Shown: positions 24,351-34,680 of the stretch, in pieces | Layout: each line of letters starts with the position of its first letter | How positions within the stretch are numbered: position 1 is the first letter of the stretch | Notes under the pieces: generated by a model | The model's input: the letters and a program-made list of their open reading frames with translations, nothing else | What the model was told of the DNA's origin: nothing | Databases searched by the model: none | Program-made: the position numbers and the translations under genes | Assembly (NCBI GenBank): GCA_028571685.1 | Contig: CM053166.1 | Span: forward strand, 57,436,111-57,500,110 | Direction: 5' to 3' | Length of the DNA: 64,000 nt | Source: Heterohyrax brucei | Lineage: Eukaryota > Chordata > Mammalia > Hyracoidea > Procaviidae

Positions 24351-24512
24351 TAAGTACTGAAGAAAATAATATTTGATAGTTACAATGTAAGGGAGGGAAG
24401 GAGAGAGTTATTCATATATTAGATAGTAAACAAGAGTTGGTTTAGGTGAAGGGAGTGACAGCATGCAATAGAAGCTAGATTAACACTGCTGGACTACAAA
24501 AAAAGCTAAGTT

Positions 24513-24635
24513 GTGTTGTTGTTAGATGTTGTCAAGTCAGTTCCAACTCATAGCAGCCCTATGAACAACAGAACAAAACACTGCCCAGTCTTGTACCCTC
24601 TCCACAATTGTTTTATGCCTAAGCCCATTAAGCCC
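24513..24635 (-). repeat. RTE 3' tail fragment
   Basis: About 120 bp beginning with the inverted (aac)n end ('ttgttgttagatg') and running on into the RTE 3' end ('aacagaacaaaacactgcc'). The sequence past the SINE-shared tail shows that it is RTE and not AfroSINE. Confidence 0.75.
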
Positions 24636-25019
24636 CCCCAAAGCTAAGAGGTTTCCTAAATACAACCCAACATCTCAAAGAACAGAGTAACAGGGGCAGG
24701 GATACATCTACCATGGTTTCAGGGGACATCTAGGCCAATTGGCATATCTAAGTTTCTTTTTTTTTAAGAAAATGTTCTGCATCCCACTTTGGTGAGCGGC
24801 ATCTGGGGTCTTAAAAACTAACAAGCTGATATCCAAGTAGCATCAGTTGGTTCCAATCCACCTGGAGCAGAGGAGAATGAAGGACATCAAAGACATGAGG
24901 AAAATATGAACCCAGGAGACAGAAGAGGCCATGTGATCCAGAGACTATATCAGCATGAGACCAGAGAAGCTAGATGGTGCCCAGCCACCATCAGTGACTG
25001 CCCTGACAGGGAACACAAC

Positions 25020-25519
25020 TGTCATGGTTTGAATTGTGTCCCCCCAAAAATGTGTGCAGCCATGTGGCTGGGATATGGTTCCCAGTATCTTGGAAATGTC
25101 CTCCATTGTGTGGTTTTGCTAACCTGTATGTTAAAGGACTAGGGTGGGGCCGTGAATTCCTGCTATGGGGGAAGTTTCCCTGGAGTATGGCTTGCCCCAC
25201 CCTTAATGCTTTTAGCTTGCAAGGAATAAAAGGAAAAAGAACCAAGGACAATTTGAGAACCTCGCTACCATCAAGCAAGCAGCACTGGGAGCAGAGCGCG
25301 TCGTTCAGACCAGAGGTTCTTGCGTTAGGACACTCCCTGGACAATGACTGATGCAATACCGGACTTTCCTCCAGAGCCGTCAAGGGGAAAGTCTTTCCCT
25401 GGAGCGGACACCCTGAATATGGACTTGCAACCTACCAGACTGTGTAAGAATAAATCTTTCTTTGTTAAAGCCATCCACTCTGTGGTATTTCTGTTAGAGC
25501 AGCCTAGCTGACTAAAACA
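25020..25519 (+). repeat. 5' LTR of MaLR element
   Basis: 500 bp, TG...CA, with a polyadenylation signal (agaataaat) about 75 bp from its 3' end. It pairs with the LTR at 26473-26973. Confidence 0.92.
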
Positions 25520-26472
25520 GAATTGGTACCGTGGGAGTGGGGTGCTGCTCTAGCAAATACCTAAAATGTGGAAGCCACTTTGAAACTGCGAATGGATAGA
25601 AGATTCAGAAGGAACGAAGAAGGTGCAGATGGTGAGAAACAACGGAGGACCGGCAGCAGCGGCAGCGGCAGCAGCAGAACCAGAGGCAGCGCTGGAGCCA
25701 ACCCGTGGAGCGAGAGAGGTCAGTGCCTGCGCAGAGCTTTCCTCGCGGAACGGGGTGCCTCTGGGCACTTGAATCGGTGAGCTGGCCTTGCTGATCCACG
25801 GAGTGAGAGAGTTGAGTGCCTTTGGGCAGGACGCTTTCCAGCAAGAGTGGGGTGCCTCCGGGCACTTAAACCAGTGGAGCTACAGAGCTTTGGAACCCTT
25901 GCCCGGCAGGGCAGATGTGGGCCTGAGGCCCGGGCCATGTGGCCAGAGGAAGCTGACACTGAAGAGACAAATAGCTGAGAAGCTGAGCTGCCTCAGTCTC
26001 AAGAGGTATGGCCATGACCTCAGGGGTTTGAAAGAGTGGAACCATGGTGTGCTGTGTTTGTAAGGGTGGAATTGCCACTCAGTTGGGCTTAGGGTGCTCC
26101 TAAAGCCGATGGGACAGAGTTTCTGTCCAAGTGGGCCTTGAAGGCAAAGTTGTAGCACGGGGCTGGAGGTCTCCACTCAGAAACCTGAGAGTGTGGCCGA
26201 TACCTAGAGTCTGGAGAGCATTGCTGTTGTGTAGAATGTCTCAGAAAACGTAAGACTATTTCCAAAGCTTTGAGGGCTAATGTAATGTGTTCTGTTGACT
26301 TGCCTGTTGCCTGTTAATGCCTTCTAAGTTTCACAGATATAGAAGAGTTTTTGTATTTTGGACTTGGAACTGATTTAAGACTTCTGTTATATGGATGGAC
26401 ATAATTTTGCTATGGTGAGATCAATGTGTTAAATGTTTTATGATGTGATTTTTGGGTTGTCAAAGGGTGGGA
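25520..26472 (+). other. MaLR internal region, non-coding
   Basis: Starts with the leucine-type primer-binding region and then a GC-rich stretch with agc/ggc repeats (about 25650-25690). It is shorter than MaLR interiors usually are. No retroviral protein is recognisable. The central part (about 25650-25960) resembles the middle of the unit at 30106-31080. Overlapping Ala-rich ORFs here come from the composition. Confidence 0.75.
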
Positions 26473-26973
26473 TGTCATGGTTTGAATTGTGTCCCCCCAA
26501 AAATGTGTGCAGCCATGTGGCTGGGATATGGTTCCCAGTATCTTGGAAATGTCCTCCATTGTGTGGTTTTGCTAACCTGTATGTTAAAGGATTAGGGTGG
26601 GGCTGTGAATACCTGCTATGGGGGAAGTTTCCCTGGAGTATGGCTTGCCCCACCCTTAATGCTTTTAGCTTGCAAGGAATAAAAGGAAAAAGAACCAAGG
26701 ACAATTTGAGAACCTCGCTACCATCAAGCAAGCAGCACCGGGAGCAGAGCGCGTCGTTCAGACCAGAGGTTCTTGCGTTAGGACACTCCCTGGACAATGA
26801 CTGATGCAATACCGGACTTTCCTCCAGAGCCGTCAAGGGGAAAGTCTTTCCCTGGAGCGGACACCCTGAATATGGACTTGCAACCTACCGGACTGTGTAA
26901 GAATAAATCTTTCTTTGTTAAAGTCATCCACTCTGTGGTATTTCTGTTAGAGCAGCCCTAGTTGACTAAAACA
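26473..26973 (+). repeat. 3' LTR of MaLR element
   Basis: 501 bp, TG...CA, almost identical to the 5' LTR and followed directly by the acaac target duplication. Confidence 0.92.
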
Positions 26974-27439
26974 ACAACATAAAGACCCTGACATAGTGGG
27001 GAAAAAATGTGGGTGGAGAACTAGAACTTCATTAAAAGACTAGACTTGATGGTCAGACAGACTGGAGGGTCCATGGAAGACATGACCCCTAGAATGTCTG
27101 TTAGCCCAGAGCTGAAACCAGTACTGAAGCCAACTCTTCAGACAAAGATTAGATGGACTGAACTATAAGATATAGAGTGATGCTGGTGAGGAATGTGCTT
27201 CTTGGCTTATACATATATATGAAGCTGTCTGAGCAGCTCCTGTCCAGAGGTGAGATGAGAGGCTGGAAAGGGCACGACAGCAGTTGGTTGGATGGATAAA
27301 GGAAGTACAGAGTGGAAAGGAGGAATGTGCACAGCAGTGTGTATGCTGCGTTTTATATGGGAAATTGTCTCAGACTGTAAACTCTCACTTATAGCACAAT
27401 AAAATATTTTCTTTGAAAAGAACAATGGGAAAAAATAAT

Positions 27440-28870
27440 AATAATTTTGTAGAGGTTGTAGAGAGACTGAAACACTTATATACTGCTCATGGGAATGTAA
27501 AATGGGCCCAATACTTTGGAAACTGATCTGGTGCTTCCTTAAAAAACTAGAAATAGAAGCACCATAGGATACAGCAGTCCCACTTCTTCGAATACATCCT
27601 GGAGAAATAAGAGCTGTCACACAAGTAGATGTATACCTAATTTCATTGCAACACTGTTCACAATACTTGCAGCAAGAAGATGGAAACAACCTAGGTGCCC
27701 CTCAGTGGATGAATGGATAAACAAATTGTAGTAGATTCACATAATGAGATATTATGCAACAATAAAGAACAACAATGAATCCATGAAATATCTCATGACA
27801 TGGACAAAGTGGAAGATATTATGCTGAGTGAAATCAGCCCACCTCAAAAGGATAATTGCTGTATGAGACCACTATTACAAGAACTCAAGAAAAGGTTTAA
27901 ATACAGAAGAAAACATTCTTTGATGATTATGAGGGTGGGGAATAAAGGAGAGAGGTATTCACTAACTAGATTGTAGAGAAGAATTCACTGACTAGATTGT
28001 AGGTGAAGGGAAGACAACATACTATAAGGGTGAAGCTTAGCACAGTTGCACTAAACCAAAAGCTAAGAAGTTTCCTGAATACAACCAAACACTTCAAGGT
28101 ACAGAGTAGCAGGTGGGGGAAGGTATGGAGACCACGGTTTCAGGTGATATATAGGTCACATGGCATAACAAACTTTATTAAGAAAATGTTCTGCATCTCA
28201 TTTAGGAGAGTAGCATCTGCAGTCTTAAAAACTAGTGAACACTCATCTAAGATGCATCTATTGGTGCCAACTTACCTGGAATAAAGGACCACGAAGAACA
28301 CCAAAGACAAAAAGAAAATATGAGCCCAAGACACAAAATGTGCCACATAAACCAGAGACTCCATTAACCCGAGACCAGAACAAGATGGTGCCCCATTACC
28401 ACCAATGACTGCCTTGATAGGGAATACAACACAGAGTGCCTGGTGGAGCAGGAGAGAAGAACTCCAATTCTAGTAACAATACCAGATTTGATGGTCTGAC
28501 TGAGACTGGAAGGACCTCAGAAGACATGGCCCCTGAACTCTCTGTTAGCCCAGAACTAAAACCACTCTGAAGCCAACTCTTTAGACAAAGATTAGACTGA
28601 ACTGTAAGACATACAATAATATTGGTATAGAGTATACTTCTTGCTTTATGTAGATTCGTGAGACTAAATGGCAGTTCTTGTCCAGACGAAAGATGAGAAT
28701 GCAGAAGCGACAGGAGCTGGCTGAATGGACATGGGAAATACAGACTGGAGAGGAGGAGTGTGCTGTCACACTGTACGCAGAATAACTAGGGTCATACAAA
28801 AATGTGTGTATAAGTTTTTGTGTGAAAAACTAACTTAAAGTATAAGCTTCACTTAAAACTCAATTTAAAC
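27440..28870 (+). mobile_element. L1 3' end (ORF2 tail and 3'UTR)
   Basis: Another 5'-truncated plus-strand L1, starting in the ORF2 tail ('gtagaggttgtagagagac') and running through the 3' UTR ('gcatctgcagtctta') to 'cacttaaaactcaattt' near 28855. The 160-codon minus-strand ORF at 27207-27689 is antisense to this L1 and the previous one. Confidence 0.8.
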
Positions 28871-28899
28871 AAAGAGAATAAAATACCAACTATATGAGA

Positions 28900-29117
28900 G
28901 CAAATGGTCAACAATTACTCTAAGGCAAAGATGAGAGGGTAAAAACAAAGGGACCAGATCACTGGAAGAGAAACATCCAGAAGAGAATTGATGAGAATTT
29001 TAAAATATTATGAAAAATGTAACCAATATCTCTCAACAATTTATGTAGTTATTGTTCAGTGGGAACCTAATGTGCTGTGTAAATTTTTACCAAAATCACA
29101 ATAAAATTTTAAAAGAT
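28900..29117 (+). mobile_element. L1 tail of another subfamily
   Basis: Contains 'gggaacctaatgtgctgtg' and ends 'cacaataaaattttaaaag', an L1-type 3' terminus with wording unlike the previous element. It directly precedes old L1M coding sequence. Confidence 0.55.
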
Positions 29118-30105
29118 AAAAGTACAAGCTTAAGATGTAATATTTCAACAATTACATCAAGTATAGATGGTACAAAGACATCAATTACAAAGCAGAGTGG
29201 ATTTAAGAGCATAACCTAATGATCTGCTCTCTAGAAGAAACTCATTTCAAATATAATGATAAGGGTAGAGTGGAAGGAAAATGACAGAAAGAAATATATA
29301 ATGCAGACACTAAACCAAAAGAAAATAAGTGTAACTATATTAATATCAGATGAAGTAGACTTCAGAGAAAAGAAAATTACCAGGGACAGAGAGTGACATT
29401 ACATAATAATAAAAGGGTCAATCCACCAAGAACAAATAGCAATTCTAAACGTGTATAAACCAAACAACAGATAACTAAATATGTAAAGCAAAAACTGATG
29501 GAGCTGAAAGGAGAAATAGATAAGTCCACAATTATAGATGAAGATTTCAACACTCCTCTGTAAATAACTGATGAACAACTATACAAAAAATCAGCAAAGA
29601 CACAGAAGAACTCAACAGCATCAACTGACAGGACTTAATGAACATTTATGGAATGTTGTACCCCAAAATAGTAGGATAAGCATTCTTTTCAAGTTCCCAC
29701 AAAACATATACCAAGGTAGACCATATCTTAGACCATAAAGTGCTCAACAAATTTAAAAGACTGTGAACTATACAGACTGTTTCTTCAACCACAGTGGAAT
29801 CAGACTAGAAGTCAGCAACAGAAATACAACAGAAAAATCTCCAAACACTTGGAAGCAAACCCAAACACTTCCAAATAATCCATGGGTCAAATAGGAAGTC
29901 CCAAGAAATTAAAAAATACATTGAACTCAGTGACAATGACAGTACAGCATATGAAAACTTTTGGGATGCAGGCAAAGCAATGCTGAGAAGAAATTTTATA
30001 GCACTAAATGCGTATCAGAGAAGAAAGGTCTCAAATCAATAATCTAAGCTCACACCTTCAAGAACCTAAAAGAAAAGCAACATAAGCCCAAAACAAGCAG
30101 AAGGA

Positions 30106-31080
30106 AGGTTTGGTGCCATGAACTACTTAATATGGCCCTTCCATCCATAGTCTTTATAACTCCAACCAAGTGCCAATGATGTGCTTGTGTGCCACCAAGG
30201 GGACTGGATAATTTGCTAATAAGGTGTGCGGCACCCCTGTGGGAGTGGGACCATATGAATGTGGAACTCTCACTAGGGGATTTGTCAGTTTTGCCATCCC
30301 ACTAGGCTTAAATGAGAGCCAATCCCAGAAGAGAGGGGAACCTAACTACCACCAAGAAGATAAGGGAGCTGAGTGTGTCCTTTAGACCCAGTATTCCTGT
30401 GTTGACACTCTTCTAGACCCTGGACATGGAAATAGAGAGAGCTATAACACTGGAGATGGCATGGTGGAGAGATATAGCAGCAGAGAAATGGCAGTAGCAG
30501 AGGCAGCAGAACCAGACTGACAGCAGATGATGTGGAGGGCTTCCTAGACTACATAGTGATAAAGCTGAATCCCTTTGGGTAGGAGGCTTGCTGGCAGAGT
30601 GAGATGCCTCCAGTTACTTTTTTGCAGCACTGAAGAGCTTTGTAAGACTTGCCCAAGCAGGGAAAAGGCCAGACCAGAGGCCAAGGGGCCAAGAAGCTGA
30701 GGAGCCAAAGGCCAGGGAGAGGCCTACCTGCTGGCACAGTTGAGAAAATGTTGGCCTGATTGGAGAAATATATCCCGAGTCATCTCTGATCCTGAATTTT
30801 AACATAATACTTCCCAAATAAACACCATTAATGGTGAGTATTGGTCTGTAACATCTGTGTGACCATTGTAATGAATTACTGAACCTAGTAGAAGAGCACA
30901 GAGTGCCATGGAGGGATAGCTGGTGTCAGAATTGGTGAGGGGAAACAAAAACAGGTCTGAGAGAGGAGGTATGTCTGACCTCTGTCTCATGGGAATCAGC
31001 CTGGGGATGCTGATGCTGGTAACGATTATTCTTCTCCTTGTATAGTTATAGGAGACCAGATGTCCCATCATGCCATTTTT
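30106..31080 (+). mobile_element. LTR-related unit (ERVL/MaLR-like), unclassified
   Basis: A 975-bp fossil inserted in the old L1M and flanked on both sides by the 9-bp repeat gcagaagga (30097-30105 and 31081-31089). Around 30330-30425 it resembles the middle of the MaLR LTR at 25020 ('gagtgtgtcctttagacc'), and around 30480-30680 it resembles the interior of the same MaLR ('ggcagcagaaccaga', then 'tgagatgcctccagttac'). An AATAAA lies near 30816. No protein is recognisable. It could be a long LTR of a class III element or a chimaera. The 9-bp flank is longer than the usual retroviral duplication. Confidence 0.5.
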
Positions 31081-32064
31081 GCAGAAGGAGATAATAAAGA
31101 GCAGAAATCAATGAAAGCAAGTGCTGAAAAACTATAACAAAAAAATCAATGAAAAACAAAGTTGGTTCTTTGACAAGATCAATAAAGTTGGTAAACATCT
31201 AGCAAGACCAATAAAGAAAAAGATACAAATTACCAATGTCATGATTTACACAGGCAATATAACTACAAACATTGTAGACATTGAAAGGATAACAATACTA
31301 GGAATAACCCTACATGCATATATTTGAAAATTGAGATTGAAACACATCAGTTCCTCAAAATGCACAAACTATAGCAATTTATACAATAGGAAAGAGATAA
31401 TTTGAACAGCCCTATGATTATTAAGGAAGCTGATTTCTTAATTTTAAATCTCCTAAGAAAGAAAATCTGGGAGGGGTGGGACAAGGTGGCAGACTAGATA
31501 CACGTGTCCTTGATTGTCTCTAGAACCAAGGCTTAGAAAAATAATTAAACAGAGCATTGTGGACATTCTGGGAGACCCAAGATCTGGTGTAGGGTTGTGA
31601 GACTGGACTAGGCAACAGGAAGAGGGAAACTACCTCTGTCGGAGGTGAGCCAGCAGCACAGTGAGTCCTGCTTCTGCTGGCACATTTCTTGAGAGGATTA
31701 CAGATATGGATGCCTTCTTTGTTAACTGGGAGACTGGGGCTGGGTCTGCTGAGCCTGTGAGCCTGGCACAAGCTGGCTACTACACTAAACAGCAGTGATT
31801 AAGTAAACAGTATACCCTACAGCAGAGAGACTGTGTTTGGAACAGCCACATCTACAGAACCCAGCTCTGACTGGAGACTGAGGGCACCAGTGCCCCTCCC
31901 CACCTCTCTTCTCTGAGCTCTGATCTCTTCTCTGAGATCCTGCTGACTCACTTCAGGAAAGGCAGCTCAGGCAGGATACTATCTTGGTCCACTGAGAGGT
32001 GGAGATAGCTGTGCCAGAGGTTTCACCTGGGGCTAATTCCCACGCTGAGCCAGCATCCTTCTCT

Positions 32065-32497
32065 CCTTTCTAGAAATTAAACAAAATGCAGTAGAACAAA
32101 ATCAAAAATTATACGAACTGCTAGAACATCAACGATCTGAAACCCAGCAGATCAGTAATAAAATTACAGAATTAGAAAACTCAGTGCAAAGCCAAAAGAA
32201 CAGGATTTAGGAAATGGAATGCAGAATTAGTGAGCTTGAAGACAAAGCAACTGACACCAGCATTTATGAGGAGAAATCAAAGAAAAGATACAAGAAAGAT
32301 ACAAGATACAAGATACAAGAAAAATGAAGAAGCATGTGGGACTCTATTAAGAGGAATAATCTATGAATAATTGGAGTTCCTGAACAGGGAGTGGTAGCAG
32401 AAAATACAGAGAGAATTGTTGACGAGTTGCTGCCAGAAAATTTCCATGAAATCATGAAAGAAGAGAACATAGATATTCAAGATGCTTAACAAACACC
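32065..32497 (+). repeat. Duplicate of an ORF1 segment inside the L1 5'UTR
   Basis: Nearly identical to 33266-33673: by eye, one substitution plus about 25 bp of extra agatacaa-type repeat units (around 32290-32320). The left edge of both copies shares 'cctttctag' and the right edge shares 'caaacacc'. Both copies carry the same in-frame stop in ORF1. Confidence 0.92.
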
Positions 32498-32539
32498 TGT
32501 CTTGAAAGTGCTTCTCCCAGAAGTAAAGCTGTTTTTAAG

Positions 32540-33090
32540 ACAATCATACCTAGAATGCAGTGGGGGCAGGCAGCCAAGTGTGACAGTGTCCTAATTCCTC
32601 CCTTCCTAAGCCACATTATACTGTCGGGGAACAGCCATATTTGTCAGACAAGAGGTGAGACTTGCCATCCCTGAAGTCCTAGCTGCTTTTGGTGGCTGAT
32701 GGAAAGTGCCCCTCTAAGCAGAAAAGCAGTTTTTATGACAAGTGCATCTAGAGAATGCAGCAGTCCCTGGCAGCCAAGTGTGCCAGCATCCTTCTCTCCT
32801 CCCTTCCCTGAGCTACACTGTAGTATCAACTGACATGATGATGGAGATTCAGCACAGGTAGCTCATCACTTTTAGCATCCAGAAGGCAGGGCCTGCTGCC
32901 CCTGAGGGCCCAAATGGGGCCAGCCACTAAGCCGAGCAACATCACAGGGCTTGACACAGTCTATGTTGCCAAAGAAGCTATACATGAGTCAGCAGAACCT
33001 AGAGAATGCAATGGCAGCTGGCAACCAAATCTAGCCATGCCCTTGCTCCCTTCTTAAAACTACTGCACAGCTCCCATTAGTGTAACACTG
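32540..33090 (+). promoter_or_regulatory. L1 5'UTR with tandem monomer-like units
   Basis: Three diverged repeats of one unit are visible, anchored by 'cctagaatgcag' (about 32549), 'ctagagaatgcag' (about 32748) and 'ctagagaatgca' (about 32999). Each is followed by 'ggcagccaag/ggcaaccaa' and a ccttctctcc-type stretch. The spacing is about 200-250 bp. L1 promoters in rodents are built from such monomers. That this one acts as a promoter is inference. Confidence 0.6.
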
Positions 33091-33108
33091 GAGAAACTGA
33101 ACAGCTTC

Positions 33109-34257
33109 TTGATGGCACAGAGACAACAATCAATGTCTAACCATTTAAAGAAGCAGACCACCATGGCTCTGGAAAACTCCCAAAATAAAGTATCAAACAA
33201 CTTCCCAGATGAAGAAGCCCTTCTGAAATTATCTGAGGCAGAATACAGAGGAAATATGTATAGAGCCTTTCTAGAAATTAAACAAAATGCAGTAGAACAA
33301 AATCAAAAATTATACGAACTGCTAGAACATCAACGATCTGAAACCCAGCAGATCAGTAATAAAATTACAGAATTAGAAAACTCAGTGCAAAGCCAAAAGA
33401 ACAGGATTTAGGAAATGGAATGCAGAATTAGTGAGCTTGAAGACAAAGCAACTGACACCAGCATTTATGAGGAGAAATCAAAGAAAAGATACAAGAAAAA
33501 TGAAGAAGCATGTGGGACTCTATTAAGAGGAATAATCTATGAATAATTGGAGTTCCTGAACAGGGAGTGGTAGGAGAAAATACAGAGAGAATTGTTGACG
33601 AGTTGCTGCCAGAAAATTTCCATGAAATCATGAAAGAAGAGAACATAGATATTCAAGATGCTTAACAAACACCACAAAAACCAGACCCCAAAAGAAAGAA
33701 ATCAAGACATATTATAATCAAACTTAATAAAATGGAACATGAAGAGAGGCTATTAAAGGCATCTAGGCTTCCTTTTACTAGAGGGGAGTGGAGAGGGTGG
33801 AGAGGAGGGGACAGGAGATTGTTAAGAGGTTATGATATGTATAGAATGGAAAGGATGAGTGTGCTATCACCAGGCAAGGAGAGCAGAGGGAGCTCCAGAT
33901 ACGTGAGCACGCAAATTTAAATTGGATTTTACACTTTTACTCAATTACAATTTTAAAAAAGAGGAAAAAAAGGCAGCTAGGCTTAAAGCAAAACTAACGT
34001 ACAAAGGGAAGCCCTGTAGGCTTTTGTCTGACTTCTAGGCAGAAACTATGCTGGCAATAAGTCAGTGGGATGATACATACAAGCTCTTGAAGGAGAAAAA
34101 CCTCCAACCAAGAATTATATATCCTACAAAATTGTCTCTCAAATATGAAGGTGAAATTAAGACATTCTCAGATAAACAAAAACTTAGAAATGTTGCAAAA
34201 ACCATACCAAAACTGCAAGAAACACTGAAACAAGCTCTTTGTTCAGAAAAACAATAA
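33109..34257 (+). pseudogene. L1 ORF1, broken (coiled coil and C-terminal domain)
   Basis: The first 100 codons are open from 33109 (MMAQRQQSMSNHLKKQ...), with a heptad-rich stretch ending NKITELENSVQSQKNRI, the coiled coil that trimerises ORF1p. A stop follows at about 33409. An L1 tail (33771-33968) then splits the RNA-binding part. The C-terminal domain resumes at 34048-34257 (SLKYEGEIKTFSDKQKLRN). I place the start at 33109 or the next ATG three bases on; nothing in the sequence decides between them. Confidence 0.85.
33771..33968 (+). mobile_element. Orphan L1 tail inside L1 ORF1
   Basis: About 198 bp of L1 3' UTR ending 'caattacaattttaaaaaa', flanked by 16-bp duplications aaaggcatctaggctt (33755-33770) and aaaggcagctaggctt (33969-33984). 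A clear 5'-truncated L1 insertion, younger than the L1 it interrupts. Confidence 0.92.
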
Positions 34258-34680
34258 CATCAAATGCATACTTAAGAATGCAATGCGGGACACAGCATCC
34301 AGTGGCCTACTAAGTTAGAGAAGTCACTAAGCTTAATCAAAGCTAAAATATTAAAAGTAGGTAACCAGTGAACTTAACACTAAAACTATAACATCATCAC
34401 ACTATAAAGAGGGTTATATTACAGTGATAGAGAAAAGATAAGAAGACACACAGAAGTTAAAGATTGGTTTAAATTTAGAACATCAAGGGGGACCAATGGG
34501 GTAGCAACAAAGCAAACTAACAATGTGACATATCAAAAAAGGAAACAATACAGGAGTCTCAACAAACATGGAACCAACACTGAAAAAGAGTAAAAGTAAA
34601 CCCATAAAGAAAAACGACCCAGAACAGAATGTTAAGAGGAACAAAGAAAATATCAACAGCACAAAAATAAAGGCATCAAA

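Larger units (their letters stand above)
25020..26973 (+). mobile_element. Two-LTR MaLR element with TSD, low LTR divergence
   Basis: A short ERVL-MaLR fossil with its whole outline preserved: 5' LTR 25020-25519, internal region 25520-26472 (953 bp), 3' LTR 26473-26973. The flanking 5-bp duplication acaac (25015-25019 and 26974-26978) is perfect. Just inside the 5' LTR, 25524-25542 resembles a leucine-tRNA primer site (tggtacc...gagtgggg), as in ERVL/MaLR. A purine-rich tract (about 26462-26472) precedes the 3' LTR. By eye the two LTRs differ at about eight positions in 500, which implies an insertion a few million years old. The internal part has no recognisable gag, pol or env, so it was non-autonomous. 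It sits in an L1 3' UTR. Confidence 0.92.
21900..27425 (+). mobile_element. L1 LINE (RT part of ORF2 plus 3'UTR), split by MaLR
   Basis: Plus-strand L1, 5' truncated at about 21900 inside the reverse transcriptase. ORF2 runs to about 24350 and the 3' UTR follows. It contains an inverted AfroSINE (22843-22998), an RTE tail scrap (24513-24635) and a complete MaLR element (25020-26973, TSD acaac). The 3' UTR resumes at 26979 with 'ataaagaccctgacata' and ends in an A-rich tail near 27425. Confidence 0.9.

Noticed and set aside
25550-26176. Overlapping Ala/Gly/Pro-rich ORFs on both strands, resembling a coding exon in a GC-rich patch
   Set aside because: All lie in the MaLR interior; composition of agc/ggc repeats explains them, and no domain is seen.
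24991-26836. Two almost identical minus-strand ORFs (130 and 132 codons), suggestive of a duplicated gene
   Set aside because: They are the antisense of the two LTRs of one MaLR element.
27207-27689. 160-codon minus-strand ORF
   Set aside because: Antisense to two L1 3' ends and spans their junction; no protein family.
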